Positions 36,980-50,900 of a DNA stretch of 64,000 nt are shown piece by piece. The DNA lies in the NCBI GenBank assembly GCA_964020085.1, contig OZ026597.1:26585948-26649947 (forward strand), read 5' to 3'. The notes under the pieces were generated by a model. It saw only the letters and a program-made list of their open reading frames with translations. It had not been told where the DNA came from and did not search any database. Source of the DNA: Micromussa lordhowensis (lineage: Eukaryota > Cnidaria > Anthozoa > Scleractinia > Lobophylliidae). The position numbers and the translations under genes were made by a program. How positions within the stretch are numbered: the stretch's first letter is position 1; each line of letters begins with the position of its first letter.

Positions 36980-39900
36980 ATGGCTCAACAACAACCTCCT
37001 GACGTGGAGATGGCGGCTGCTGACCCCTCAGATACGCCACAAACTCAGCCGATAGCTGCAAACCAGGTCCAAAATGAAGCAGGCGGTTTTGTTTGGAAAG
37101 TAGACGATATGGTCAGGTTTCGACGTTTCCTTGTACTCGGAAGCGAAGGAGGTACGTACTATGCTACGGAACAGAAACTCGGGCAAGAAAACGCTCAGGC
37201 TTTGTTGCGGCTTATCGGTGAAGGTCGGGGTCCTGAAGCCGTAAAAATAATTGTCCAGTACAGCACGGAGGGTCGTACAGCCAAGCAAGACCCGATCATC
37301 TTGTCTTTGGCTTTGTGTGCTCGCTCGACCCATCTGGAGACCAAGCGAGCAGCTTATGCCGCACTCAGCCAAGTGTTACGAATTCCTACGCACCTCTTTA
37401 ATTTTGTCGAGATCTGTGAAACGCTGAGTAAGCCAAGGACCGGTTGGGGCCGGGCTCATCGAAAAGCCATTCAAAAGTGGTACACTGGAAAGAAACCACG
37501 AGGTCTTGCCGTGGCTGTAACCAAGTACAAACAGCGTAATGGATGGTCCCATCGTGACCTGTTTCGACTATGCCACGTGAAGCCAACAAACCCGGCCATT
37601 CAGTTCGTTGTGAAGTACGTGATTAAAGGTTTTGAGGCCGTACAAGCTGACGCGGCGGCGGCTGGTGTTGGCCAGGATATAACATCAGTGTTCACCTTCT
37701 TGAGAGGGGTTGAAGGAGCCAAGACAATGAAAGAAGACGAGTTGGTGAGCGCCATCAGAGAACACGGTCTAGTGAGAGAACATCTTCCCACAAACCATCT
37801 CAACTCTTGCAAGGTGAGGTACGCTACAGGGGGAAAATACAAGGCTTATAATTATAAGTCACATTCATTGGTTATTGGCCAAATATGAGGAATCGGGTGA
37901 GTGATATATAGGAACCTCGGGGGGAACATGACCGTGGTATCAGGGGGGGGGGGTTTCTGTAGGCTTCCTGAATGGGTCGGTTATAGTCTTTGGTCCGTCA
38001 GACGAAAACTGTCGAAGAATCAAATTACAAGTGACTCTGAACAGTCCCGAAAAAAAAAATTATACAAGATTTTATTTGATCAGTAACATAAAGCAAACAA
38101 CATTCTGCAACAATAGAAAAATAAGCGGCCTAAGTACATCGTGTTCACCTAAAACCGTGAACAGATTTAACTGAGAAAACCATGCGGTATTACACAATTG
38201 TTTATCACATGCGGTTGATTACAGAAATTACACTGACAGAAATAAAAGGAACGATTGACCGAAACAAAGCATGAGAAAATGGAAATTCCAGAGTTAAATT
38301 AAACTGTATAAACCTTTAAAACAGGAAAGCTATCCTGATCCATACCGCCAACATGACATGTGTAAAAAAATTAACAATCAAGTTGCTCAAATTTCAATGT
38401 CAATCAATGCAATCAATGAGTGAAAAGAAAAAGTGTAATATTAAACGAAAGAAACTTTTAAACGTCACGCAAATGTCACACAAGCACTGTTCTTCACGAA
38501 ACAGTCTTTGTACCTTTTTCCCTGAAAGAATACTACCGAATGTCGCAATTTTTTTTTTTCTGAATTTCTTCTAGTTCCGGTTCCTGCCACCTTGTCAGTT
38601 GAGAATTTCCCTTCTTGCCCTCTACATGCATAAACCTTGTTTCCATCTATCAAATTAATCCCCTGCTCTCTTTTCTAGTAAATACTAAATTCATTTTCAA
38701 AGTGACTGCATATTCTAAAATCCCTTAACTGTCCCAGTGGAACTCTGTCAAAACATTACCAGGCATATCATATCAATAGGGTGATTCTAAAAAAAGGTGT
38801 TCTCAAATAAAAAGTGATCAAGCTTTCCATTGGATTAAAGAAAGAGCTCATTTTAATAATGAAGGAAGTGGTTGTAGTAACAAGGTGATACAATTTGAAA
38901 TCATCTTTATGTTTCTACTTGCAACAGATCTGGGAAGCTCTCCTTGAAAAGATGCCCATGACTGCCATGATAAGAAATCTTGGCAAAATGACGAATGTTG
39001 GGGTATTGGCACCCTTGTCAGATGGAATGACCAAGGTCTGTGAGATGCTAAGGAACGAGAAGAGTCTTAAAGATGCACGTGTTCACCCATTCTCCATCCT
39101 GTTGGCTCTAAAGCAGTACCAAGCAGGTCAAGGTGATAAAGGAAAGCTTACTTGGACTCCTAACCAAGCCATTGTGACAGCATTAGATGAGGCATTCTAC
39201 CTTGCCTTCAAGGTTTGTGCTTGTTTAATATACAGATTCAGCTAACATGTTTACATCCTTGTTGCCACCCAATAATTATTAGGTGATAAGTCATTTGTGC
39301 ATTTTGCCATGTGCAACTGATTTAATTCAACTTATTTACACTAATTTTAGTAAAGTGCACCCAACCTTAAATCCTTGATTTTATTTGGCCCGACGAAATC
39401 TCTAAAATAGCACTAAGGATGCCGCCATTTTGTTTCACCGCCGAGTTTGAGGAGAATGGATCCAGCAGCTATTGTGACGTCTACCCAGGAAGGTAGAATA
39501 TGTCACGTCCTCTCATTTCCTTTGGAATGGTGCAATACACATTCATAAAGTGCGTGGAAATGCCTTCCAGAAGTGCTATTGGCTGTTTCAGATGTATCCC
39601 AGATTTAATATACTGTACAATTTACTGCCAATGATTGGTCAATGGCACAATAAAGACATAAACAATGGGTTGATTTTGTCGAACTGAAATAAGCAAAGTG
39701 GGTCTGTGAGAACTCTTGCTGGAATTAGTTCCGCAGACTTCCAAATGCTCTTTTCAAAATTTTCTGCTTTAACTCATTGACTCCTGTGCTGCCCATAACT
39801 GGCCGTGACGAGCATTGGCCTTTGTTCCATTTCTGACGTCATCACCTTTGACCAAAGTTGGCATCATCTATACTCAAGTTTTGCAGGAGGAAAAGGTCTT

Positions 39901-42363
39901 TCCAGTGATACCCAGATCAGAGTGGTCGGCTCAATGGAGCCTGAGATATGCTCTGGGAGTCAATGGCTTAAGCCAACCAGCAATTTGTAGAAATACTGTG
40001 GACAACTTATATCCTCCAATCCTGCAGTATTTAAAACATAGATGGCAAAGTTGTGTGATCAGGAAAGAAGTGTTGATATTTATTACATAGATAGGACCCT
40101 GCATGTAGAAAACATAGAAAAAGGCGTGTTTTATTGTTTTGTACGTGTAAAATCTATATCATAAAGCAAATGAAGAAGCTTAATCCGTGTATTACACTGT
40201 GATAAAACACTCCGGACATTTGAGAACACTCAAGAAATGTCCTTAAGTTCTAAAATGCCTGTCATGTCTTATCACAGTGCAATACATGGCTTAGGCTTCT
40301 TTATTTATAGATAGGACCCTGTGCGAGCTCTGATTGGTCAAAAACCCATGTTTTATCAGAGTATAAAACATACATTTAGAAAAAGCATCTTTTATTGTTT
40401 TTCGCCACATTACCTCTGGGCAACATTTTTGTTATGAGGTGGCAAAAAACATTTTCTTTGAAGAACTTTGTGATGGAGTTCTCTGCGTCAGTTTGTCGAT
40501 CTTTGTGCTTTGTTGTTTCTACTCGCGGCATGTAAAATCTTAAAGCAAATAAAGAAGCCTAAGCCGTGTATTCAACTGTGATAAAACACTCTGGGCATTT
40601 GAGAACACTCAAGAAATGTAGAAAACACTTCCTGTCTGCTCTTGTTTTCTACATTTCCCTTGTGTTCTCAAATGTCCGTCATGTTTTGTCACTGACAGTC
40701 TAATACAGGGCTTAGGCTTCTTTATTTGTTAAATAAATAGGTCACAGCTCTATGCCGCCCACCAACACTTATTTCTCTTTCAATTTAGATAAAAGTCTGA
40801 GATTATAGAAGTACTTGTTAACAAAATTGTTAGACTCGCAGAGTTTTTCAAAGGTTTGGAAATAGCAGTGCAACAAACATTCTGTGCAATAGTGTTGAAA
40901 ATATGACTGCGTAACATTATCTGTGTGACTGTTCAAACCTTCCAAATGAGTCGTCATATGATCTGAACTGTGTGGCAACAATGATATAAACTTATTAGCC
41001 AAATCCATCTGTGGAGTGTTTCCCTGTTAAAATCATGCAAATCCCATATAGAAATAGCCATTATAATGCTTCCAGTACAAAACCATGCTGCCAGTGCAAC
41101 AGCTGCATATCTTAGCAGTTGTCAGTGACATCATACAAAATTATTAACATAGTGTTAATTGTTTTATACCTATCGGTATATAAATTAAATGTAGTTGTTA
41201 GTTATTTAACAAATAAAGAAGCCTAAGCCGTGTATTACACTGTGATAAAACACGACAGGCATTTGAGAACATGAGGGAAATGTAGAAATTTTCTACATTT
41301 CTCGAGTGTTCTCAAATGTCCTTATGATATAGATTTTATGCACGCAAAACACTAAAACACGCTTTTTCTATGCTTTATACTCTGATAAAACATGGGGTTT
41401 TGACCAATCAGTATTTTTTGTCAAGCACTTTTATCATGAGCCCCTAGCTCATGTGAATGGGCAAACACTCCCTGTGTCACAACTTTAAATAAACTATTAC
41501 CTATTATTTATTACTATTATTAATATTATTCTTATATTTTGTACTAAGTGTGCTAAGTATGTACCTTTATTTACTTTCAGACTGTCCAGCCCACTAATAA
41601 GAAATATCTTCTGGCTATTGATGTCAGTGGGTCAATGTCGTGGGGTAACTGTAATGGAACAACGATAACCCCCAGGGTGGCATCTGCAGCCATGGCAATG
41701 CTTACAGCACGTACTGAACCACAGTATCACTTTGTGGGCTTTTCTCATCGTCTAGTGCCTCTGAATATTAACTCCACTATGAGAATGGATACAGTCTTAA
41801 GAACCATTGAGCAGGTCAGTAGTTATCATTCTGTGTTTTTAATTTATGCACAGTCTAAATCACGAGAAGTGTGGTGGCCTCATGGCCTGATGGGCCTCTC
41901 AGCTCACATGCAGACGTTACCAGACTTAATCTAGTTACTGTGACATTATGTCAGCGACAGTTACAGTGTAGATGTGTTTGTTTGTAGTTTCCTCTCATTT
42001 TTCAAGTCCCTGTGTTATTGTCCACACTGTGCTAGTACTGATGATTAACTTGCATTGTACATGTAGGTACCAATGGGGGGAACTGACTGTGCTCAGCCCA
42101 TGATCTATGCGAAAGAAAAAAACCTCAAAGTGGATGTGTTCATTGTTTACACGGACTGTGAAACATGGGCTGGGCCCGTGCACCCAAGTGAGGCCCTCAA
42201 GCAGTACAGAGCACACTCCGGTATTGACGCCAAGCTAATTGTGTGTGCAATGACCTCCAATGGCTTTACACTGGCAGATCCTGAGGACAGAGGAATGCTT
42301 GATATGGCAGGGTTTGACTCAGCTGCCCCAGACATCATCAGGCAGTTTGTAGAAGGCTTCTAA
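36980..42363 (+). CDS. RO60: Ro60 / TROVE domain RNA-binding protein, complete
   Basis: Four exons, all joined in phase 0: 36980-37813, 38928-39212, 41581-41814 and 42067-42363 (TAA), 549 residues; human Ro60 is 538. The first exon (278 codons) holds a low-complexity N-terminus and the start of the TROVE HEAT-repeat ring ([20 protein letters not shown], then [17 protein letters not shown]). Exon 2 completes the ring. Exons 3-4 encode the vWFA-like domain, with the metal-ion-dependent adhesion motif DVSGSM at about residues 387-392 and GGTDCA and VYTDCETW downstream. Ro60 binds misfolded non-coding RNAs and Y RNAs in its ring and acts in RNA quality control and stress survival. The ATG at 36980 is preferred over the upstream in-frame TTG because it gives the expected length and a plausible Kozak (AGCATGG). 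An AATAAA at 42797-42802 fits the 3' end. Intron 2 carries several palindromic repeats. All key residues are present. No Y RNA gene was recognised in the window. Confidence 0.97.
40165..40306. repeat. Palindromic repeat, copy 1, in Ro60 intron 2
   Basis: Starts AGCAAATGAAGAAGCTTAA and ends TTAGGCTTCTTTATT, with inverted inner arms (ACACTGTGATAAAACAC against TGTCTTATCACAGTG, CATTTGAGAACACTC). Same family as the copies at 40543 and 41210. Confidence 0.8.
40543..40729. repeat. Palindromic repeat, copy 2, in Ro60 intron 2
   Basis: AAGCAAATAAAGAAGCCTAA at the left and GGGCTTAGGCTTCTTTATTT at the right are inverted copies, and the arms continue for about 80 bases to AAATGTAGAAAACA and TGTTTTCTACATTT. 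No coding content. Confidence 0.85.
41210..41425. repeat. Palindromic repeat, copy 3 plus flanking shared sequence
   Basis: AAATAAAGAAGCCTAAGCCG opens the same family's left arm. GTAGAAATTTTCTAC forms its centre, and the sequence then runs into ATGATATAGATTTTATGC and CTCTGATAAAACATGG, which occur inverted near 40140 and 40360. It suggests nested or rearranged copies. Confidence 0.7.
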
Positions 42364-43616
42364 ACAAATCCAAGTACCTGTAGTACAATTACATACCAGT
42401 CTTCCAGTGTTACTTTCAACAGGCAATAGTGTGGCACTACTCCTGTTATAAATATTTTACAAACATTTTGCACTATCAGTGGTAAATTAGGTTTTGTTTT
42501 GTTCACATCTGGCACAAAGGTCATATTACATCTACATCTTTCCATTCTTGGAAGTGTTGCGAGTTTATGATATTTGGAGTAAATGTTTTTCCTTGCATTG
42601 TACTGGGTCAGCACTAATATAGAGATCGAAAGGAGACTTAAAGAAACTTGGTATTACATGACCTTTACTTTCCATAGTAAGCTCTCATTGGGTGAATTTT
42701 GCCGACTGTAGTAAGCATAACCAATAACCATTTTTATATTTTATGTTTAGTAAACCTGTACTTTCTTAACTCCCACCCATAGTGTGTGTAAGATGAAATA
42801 AAAATACTCTTTTCATCCCCAGCCTTTGTCATTTTGCTGTCTAATTTATCATTATTTTTGTTCTTTTAACTGTCCTGTAGCCTGGGGCTAGTGGATTCTA
42901 TCCCTTGCTTTTACAATGGGCAAGTGAAGATTTTAGGGAATACTTTTGAGGAAATTCAAACTACAGAAGTGCTGTGAGAGATATTATTCTCAGTGTTAGG
43001 TAATTTTTTGAATTAATTAATCATGCTAGTAAGAAGCTTTCAGGGGGCTAATTAGACTGACATTCAGGCTACATGTAGCAGATTGCAGTTACAGCTTGCC
43101 CAAAATTGTTTTTGGCACCCTTCTGAGACTTGCTTGGTACATAAATTTCTCAGTGTTATTTGTTGTTGTTGTTTTTGTTGGTCGTTCAAGGGAGGGAGAG
43201 TAAGATATAGTAAAATGTACAGAGGTAGAAAGGAAAGTGACAAGGGGAGGGTTGTAAGGTTCTGATTGTCAGACATATGTGACATGTAAGGACTGTCACT
43301 TCCAAGGAAATAAAAGTGAAAATTTGAAGACTCTGGTTTGAGATTCTATCATTTTAGTGATTTGCATTTCTTTTTTATGTCATTCAATTGCATAATTTGC
43401 TTAGGGGAATAATTATTCCTATAATTATTACTATTATCCTGGTCCTACAGGTGTCCTTCTTTCTGCAAAAGAGCCAGAGCTATAGCCAGAAAAAAAAAAA
43501 CTATTTTCAAAAGTGATACACAGGATCATTCAGGATAGATCCTTAGAGAATATTGGACTGGTAATGGAGTGATTTGATTGGTTGATTCTAGTAATTGGCC
43601 CTCTGAACTAACTTAT

Positions 43617-43814
43617 ACCCCATTCACACCAACTAAACTAGTTTAACTAAATCAATCAAATCAATTGCCCTTTGCAGTCAGTGCCAACATATTTTATTCA
43701 AACAGGTTGTTATCTTATTAAGTTGTGGGATGTGTATGGTATGAGCAGCTAAACTTTACCCTTGTTTAGTTAAATCACTTTTAAACATGTTTAACAGGTT
43801 GGTGTGAATAAGGT
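43617..43814. repeat. MITE-like element with inverted ends
   Basis: ACCCCATTCACACCAACTAA at the left matches GTTGGTGTGAATAAGGT, the right end, as reverse complement; the interior has mirrored TTTAGTTAAA and GTTTAAC words. Lies 3' of Ro60. Confidence 0.75.
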
Positions 43815-45474
43815 ATTAGTCATACCTGAGAAAATGCTTTATTCTATACATTTCATGAATAAAACTTTAAAAGGAAAGTAAGTAAACACACTATGCATGC
43901 AGACAAGTGTTCTCATATAACAAACATTTTGTGAAAGTCTTTAATTGTGATGTACAACTTGTATAACTTCCTAACTGCAATAATTAACTACAATAATTAG
44001 TGGGAGATTTTCAATAATTCTCAAAAACAAAATAATGCAGAATATTACTGTTAACATCAAACTTAATATTTTTCTTTAGTCATGTAATATCCTTACTTAA
44101 CAAATAACTGTTATACTTCAACCTTGTCACCTTAAATGCCATCATTGGAAACTCCCTACTATCGTGAACTCTAGTCTATTTCCCTTGGATATGCATTTGG
44201 AGGCAATCTTAACCCCTGTATTCTTAAACTATTTATTGGTTTCTGTTGAGGCCAAGTTCATGATAGCAGGTTCAATTGTAAACAAATAATAAAACATTTT
44301 GTAATAATTCTAAGTAAAAGTTATTTATGGAATTGTAGGCATAAAGATATCAAACCGTCAATTAGTCACTTTGAGAAAATTCTTGAAAAGAAATACGAAA
44401 CTGAAAAATATATTGCTTTCAAATCGAATATAATTATTTCTTTCGGTGACAAATGGAAATCCAATGAAGAATTGTTTTTAAGTGGCTGATTAATTAATTA
44501 ATTACTTTTAGTTAATTATTAGAAAATACCTTGGCTTATACAAACTGACGCATTGACTTATTCCTTTAGGCAGCGTAACCAGTTTAATAGTATTGAACAT
44601 TGTAGTGAATTTTGATGACTGACTTAAAAGCTAACATGACTATTTTTTGTTGTACAAACTTACACTAATAACATGCTAAAGTAGCAAGGAAATAAATATG
44701 TATATAAAAAAAACCATTTTGATGAAGTCTATTTAAAGAAACTTTTACACAGGAGAGTGTATGTTGTAATGGACTGAAAATGTTAAAAAAATGATAAGTT
44801 ACAGAGTGATAATTTGATTTGCAGCTACAATGACAATAAAACATAGGGTCATTTGTCATGTAAGCCTTAAGTTTAGGGTCGGTCATTATGGTTGGAGACT
44901 ATACCTGAGACATTCGAACGTTTTGTGGCAGCTTGAAAAGTATAGTATCTATGAGTCGAAAATATTTATGAGTTAAAACGAGTCCTGAGTTAATGAGTAA
45001 TATGATGAATACTAATTCATATTCTATTCATATTCTATGTCGCGTTATCATTACTATTATTGAAAAATGCTAACATAATCTGCAAACTGGCCAACCTGAA
45101 CATTAGACTCCAGTCAGGCGAACTAGAGTGCAGATTGAACAGAGTGACTCAATTGCCCATGAATCGTGGACTCCTTCAACTCATAACAAACAAACCAAAA
45201 TTCAAAATATAATAACAGTTGTACTGAAAATTATTGACAATATCTTTTTACAATGTAATGTTTAGTAGGCTTGCTTCAATACTTCACATAAATGTTGATG
45301 TAAAAATAATTCTTAAAATCTATCTTAAATATATGTAATCCAAAAGATCTCGATACACAAACAAATTGATTCGATTTTCAAGTTGGGCCTCTGACCATGA
45401 AGGCACATTTGGAACAAAATTAATGAGGTCGAATGACTGCTAGAGAGTTAAAACTCCTAAGAATGTCACCAGGT

Positions 45475-45665
45475 GCGGATCCATACCGGTTTCCACTGTT
45501 TTACAGACATTGGTCAGATATTTCAGAATTGCTCAGAAACTCCAAAAAGGGGACTTAAGGAATAAAAAAATCCATAACATTCCCTAAGAAACTTTTACAC
45601 AGGACATAGGCCCTGGACCCCTATTGAAGTCACTCGTTTTTTCGGAAATCAGTCAATCAGCCCCT
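45475..45665. repeat. Dispersed repeat shared with 18770-18920
   Basis: Both stretches share a mosaic of words: CAGTCAGAT or GGTCAGATATTTCAGAA, CTCAGAAACTCC, AAAAGGGGACTTAA, CCATTTCC or CCATAACATTCC, and GGAAATCAGTCA. An old interspersed repeat; no coding content. Confidence 0.55.
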
Positions 45666-47384
45666 GGTCACAACATATTTTCTTCTGTATGGCCTGTATA
45701 AATTAACAAGATTAGAGCAGTTTTTGAGTGTCGAAAGTAATTGTGCAATTACTTCGGTTCTGGTTTTGGTTTTACTACGATTTGAGATTGGCCAAGTTGT
45801 CTAATTGGTAAATATCATTTGTTTTCGTTTGATTTTATGACACTCAATTGAAAACCACTCTAAAGACAACTAAGTATTGAAATAACTTCAGCTACTCAGG
45901 ACTAACAATAATTAATTGAAATAGAATATAAATTTTGCCAATCAGAACAAAGAGCATTTATTTTTATTTAAAGGGTCACTCTTCTTTGCAACAGTTATCA
46001 TGCATGACCCAGCAAAAACTCCACAATGCTCCTGCAAAATTATAACCAATGCTAACAAATGTACACAAAAGACTGCAAAAGGATTTTCCTTTTCTCTCAA
46101 ATAATCTCACTTTACAGGTTTATATGGAGTTTTACTGTGGTGGAACATGTTTTCAGAAATAACAAATTTTTCATGGGAATATAAAATAGCAAATATTCTG
46201 CTTCTATGAAGAGTCCAGTAACTTTTATGAACAGCCTGATGAGTTGTATTCTGTAAAATGAATCTATAGCATTTTGAAAAACTATTTGTTTTGTAAGTCG
46301 AGCTAATTCTGGAAAAAGTGAATTGAACTTATTTACAAATAAAAGTTCTCATTTTTTCCAACTTAATTTTGTCCCTGAATGTGATGTTCTCAAGACCTTT
46401 TTACATTATTTGTTGTAAGTCCTTTACTTATTCTTGCTTGCCCTATCCTAAATATTACAAATTATTGGGCACTGATAAACCAGTTTTTGAGATAAGATGT
46501 TAGTTACATATTAGAATCAGTATATTGAAATAAAGTAACCATTTAAATGAACGTGTGCTTTCAAAACTGCCCTTTCTTTTAACCCTGACCACACCCTTAC
46601 CGGTTTCCAACAAGTATAACCAGTAGTCTGTAAATTTATGTTTTCCATTGTACTGGACCAGGAGAAACGAAAACAACTAAAACTCTGGATGCGACACCAC
46701 CATTGATGAAAGGAAGTGAAAATAACGCTGTTTTCAAAATCGCTACTGTTATAATGAAAATTGCTGCACATGACAGTTCCAATATGCAGCTTAACTAAAA
46801 TGGGGATAAAGGGTACCCCAGATACATGTACATGAAATTGTATGTGTAAGTGACTGGTATGTATATTTCCCAAGTAAGTTCATTTTCCTCTAAAGTGAAA
46901 AATTTAGTTCTATTCAGCCATTCAAACTTTTCCACATTTCCAACCACAAACATTCCTTGAATGGATCCAATGGCTCTATGACTCCTAGATTGCCAGGCAA
47001 TAAACTATTGTCAAGCACATGTGCAGCTCCTGTAGCAAATGATGACTATTTCTGCATAATGTGAGTTAACACTTGATCATGTGATATTCACACAAATGTA
47101 CTGTGTGATACATGCAGTGTACATCAAGTTGTCGCACCAGTGTTGCAAATAAACTTGTGGTCTTGCAAGCAGTTAGGCATTGGAAGTAGTGGTCCACTAA
47201 GAGGAAGTAAATTGCTTTAAATTTATAACATTAATTTATGCAATTCTTCACAATTCAAGACAAAGCACTTGTTCAAAATAATGGTATGCAATACTGTTTA
47301 CTCTCTCAGTCTATCAACTTCTTTGCTAACAAATTCCTGGGCTCTTAAGTATGTACATAATACAATGTTCAAAACAATATTTTC

Positions 47385-47560
47385 AAAGTTATTAGTTTCT
47401 AAAGAAACTGTTGTGGTGCATCAGTAAGTGAGTGCAACACTTAATAATTTGACCAACTCTGAGCTGTTGAAAGTAAATAAACCACTGTAGCTCATTTGGA
47501 AAGGTGACATTTTGAGCTTTAGCAAAGACAAAGAAAGCAGGCTGTTTGCAGGGGAAAAAG
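47385..47560 (+). mobile_element. Old Penelope-like terminal-repeat fragment
   Basis: TTTCTAAAGAAACTGTTGTGGTG matches in part the 35.28-kb sequence at the front of the second Penelope remnant. About 110 bases later GACATTTTGAGCTTTAGC resembles the GACGTTTCGAGCGTTAGC hammerhead complement. Strongly diverged; borders approximate. Confidence 0.45.
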
Positions 47561-47900
47561 GAGAGGAAAGGGGCTACTCTTCCTCTTTTCCTTTCCTCCT
47601 TTCTTTCCGATTGTAGTAGGGCAAAGGGTCTTTGCTCTTATCAAGCAAAAACAATGGCTTTCCAAAACACCTAGAAACAACTACTTTCCAAATTCAATAT
47701 GACAGTTTAATAATTTACCCTCATCAACTCACAGTTCATCATTAACTAAGTATTCAACATTTTGTTAAGCAACATTCTGAACCATCTACCATGTATACTT
47801 AAAAAAGTTAACCTCAGTTCTCATAGAAGATTAAAGTACTTCTTCCATTAATGCACATGGATATCCAACATCCAGACAAAAATAAATTAATACCAAGCTG

Positions 47901-50900
47901 TCAAGAAGCAGTAGCTCTTACAGTAGTGCACACACTATCTAACGCACCAGAAAAACTGTTCACAACCTTTCCAATTCTTTCCATATCAACCGCATTGGGA
48001 TTTGTTCCCACAGTTTCAACCACACCCTGCATGTCACTGTATTTATTCTCAAGATCTGTTACAGTCCGACGCACTCTAAACCGTGCCTGCGGTCCTAGTG
48101 AGTCTGTCAAGCTTGAAGATGTCTCTAGCACTTCAAGGGAGATTCTCTTAAGTTCATCAATTACCTCAAGGAGATTGTTTTGTGAATCATCCATTGCTCG
48201 AGCATCAGTCAGAGACAGAATTTCCTTGACCTTAGTCTGTCCCTGATGAGAGAGCTGCAATATTTCATTCACTTGGGGTGGAAGATTACGGTCTGGTTCT
48301 GAACTAGGTTGGGTAATTTTAGGTTTCCTGGCAATGTTTGGTTTAGCTGGGGGTTTTGGTTTAGTGGGAGTTGGTCTTGGACAAGGGGGCTTTGTTCCTG
48401 ACGTATTGACCTGTTGGTGGCTTGAAGTCACAGAATTGCTGCTGCCAGGGTTCTTACTGTCTGGAATTGAGGGAGGAGGATGAGCTGGTCTTGCCTTGGC
48501 AGGAGGCTGTCTGGCATTGTTAGATTCCTTTCCAGCTGTTAACAGAGGTCCCTGCTCTTGATCAACACTGGTCGACTGCTGCTCTCCTCTCTGCCTGGGA
48601 CGTGGCACTGGACGAGGTTTGGGAGATGGGCCAGGTCCATCAGAAGACGATTCAGAGAAATTTACATCACCAGAAGACAAGCTTGAATTTGAAGTTGACT
48701 TCCCAGTGTCTTTTAATGGAGCTGGTGGTGGGGGTGGTGGAGGTCTGTTTCGAGGCCGTGGCACAGGACTTCTTGGTTTTGTCCCTTCTGGATTTGTACT
48801 ATCCGAAGACTTCGTTTGTGCAGAACTTGGTCTTCCCACAGCCTTAACTGGTTTGGATTTCTTTGACAATTGGGTATCCTGTTGTTCCTGTTCTTGTGTC
48901 TCATCAATAACAGGTGGTCCAGAGTCTTCTTTATTAGGAGAAGGAGGTTGTGGTGGATTTGATAAAGACTTTTTCAAAACCTGATGGGGTGGTGCTGGAA
49001 GTGGTTTGTTTTGACTCTGTGGGGCTGAGGATTTTCGTGGAGCTTGAGAAGGTATCAGTGGGAAATGCTTTGTTCCATTTTCTTGCCTTGTAGGTGAGAG
49101 AGGATGTTGTGACTGTTCTGGTTTCTGTTGTTGTTGATAGTTTGAAGGCAGAGGTGCTGGTGGCCGTTTGTGAAGATTCTGTGGAGTAAACCTAGGAGGC
49201 ACATCCTTTGTATCCTGTTTGTTACATGAAACATTTCCTTTGTCAGATATCTTTTTGAGAGTTCCAGACTTTTTACTCAATTCTTCTACCAAATTAGACA
49301 TAACAGGCACACTTTGCTCTAAAGGATGCAAGGGATGTTTTTCGGCTTCTCCATCCAAGCTTTGTTCTTTCGTTGTTGGCCTCGCTGGAGGTTCTGGTGG
49401 AGGCCCTGATGGATTAAGAGAGTTGGCAAGTTTTTTCAAAGTGGAGGTTTTTGACTTTGTTTTAAGAGAATCATCTGTCTTCTTTTTCCCTTCAACTGAC
49501 AAAGAATTGTTAGTTTCTCCTTTCTTCTTGCTTTTCTTTCCTTTGTCCTTTTTGGTTTTTTGCTTTTCCAGAGCTTTTTCCACTTCTGAAAAATGAATCA
49601 CATCATAATCCAAACTCAGCACTCATAATAAATTGCTAAACTTCTCCATTATACTGTTCTAGAAATATCCATACCTCCCCCCCCAGGAAGGTCATTGGAA
49701 ATTCCAAGGCGTGGGCAGCCCTGTCAAAATGTCTCAGTGCTTCACACTGGAGTTCAATATTCCTGACTATGACAGAGCTGTGGTGAGAGTATCTCTCTTT
49801 GCCCATTCAACTCTTGCCCATGAGAGGGAATTACAAGTTTCAATACATATGGTAACTTCTGTCAGTATTAATTCCATACATTCACAAAGTAACTCTGATT
49901 GCTTTGTTCCCTGGTTGTTAATTTTCACATGCAACTAACAACTTATCAGAAGAGGTACCCAAGGGGGGACTCCTATATGGAAAGGTTGGGGTACAAATCA
50001 AGGATTCTGGTCTCACTTAGGGTGATGATGACAAAATGTCACCATTATTAAAGTTGTCAAAGTATCCTGTAGGGTGCACTCGAAGAAATAATAATAAAAG
50101 AAATGCTCTTCTTTCCATTTTTAGGCTTGACTTCCGCCAATCTTTCAAGTCCTGTCTATGTGTGGGCTCCTTTCCTGAATAGCAGCTGGTAATCAAGCCT
50201 ATTCTGTTTTACGTGGTATCTTTCAGGGGTCAAATAAAGCTCAAGCCATGCCCTGATTAGCCTCCTTTAGGGGCTTAATTCAAATTTTCTGATGAGCCTC
50301 CCCAACCTTTTCATATGGAAATCCCAAAGGGTCAAGGTAGCTATGTGGGTCTCTACAGTGGTGTGGCTGCGTCAGTAGTATGGGTTTTGTTGGTCAAATC
50401 TCAAAATCATGGAGGAATACAATGTACATGTAATTAAGAAAAGAACAGCAGACATCACATATTTCATGCTACATTTAAAACCATAATGCTTGTTCCATTC
50501 ATGCATTATAATATGCACATGTAATATTTTAATTGAATATTGGAGTGCAAGTGTCTTCATTGTTAATTATCAAATTGAAGTGGTCAAAGGTAATAAAAGT
50601 AACTGCATTTCAACCGTGACAGTTAAATTCACATTTTGAGTGGCATTCCTTTGTCTTTTATATACTTTTTTTGCCCTGACAGAGGGTTAACCCTGGAAAT
50701 CTCAGCTTTCCAAATTCAATCTCTGCAGCAATTAAATCACCTTTATCAAATTACAGGTAATAATTAAGGTGATTCCTCAGAAATAAAAGTGTCCAAACAA
50801 TTTTTTAGAAACTTTCCCTGATTGTTCCCTACCAAGCAGTTTCGAAAAGTACAATAAGAAGGATAGGTCACCGTGCTCGCTTAATACACAGGCTATTTCA

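Larger units (their letters stand above)
42364..47900. other. Intergenic stretch between Ro60 and Abl
   Basis: 5.5 kb of AT-rich DNA between the convergent 3' ends of Ro60 (plus) and Abl (minus). It holds the Ro60 poly-A signal, the MITE at 43617, the dispersed repeats at 45475 and 45755 and the Penelope fragment at 47385. Open frames here are short, lack family features and are not taken as genes. The Abl 3' untranslated region must lie in its right part. Confidence 0.7.

Noticed and set aside
36980..42363. A bacterial-style Ro/Y RNA repair cluster
   Set aside because: The gene has introns and an animal Ro60 layout, and no Y RNA or ligase gene was recognised nearby.
47851..49596. Several plus-strand open frames of 80-130 codons
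   Set aside because: They are antisense to the large last exon of Abl.
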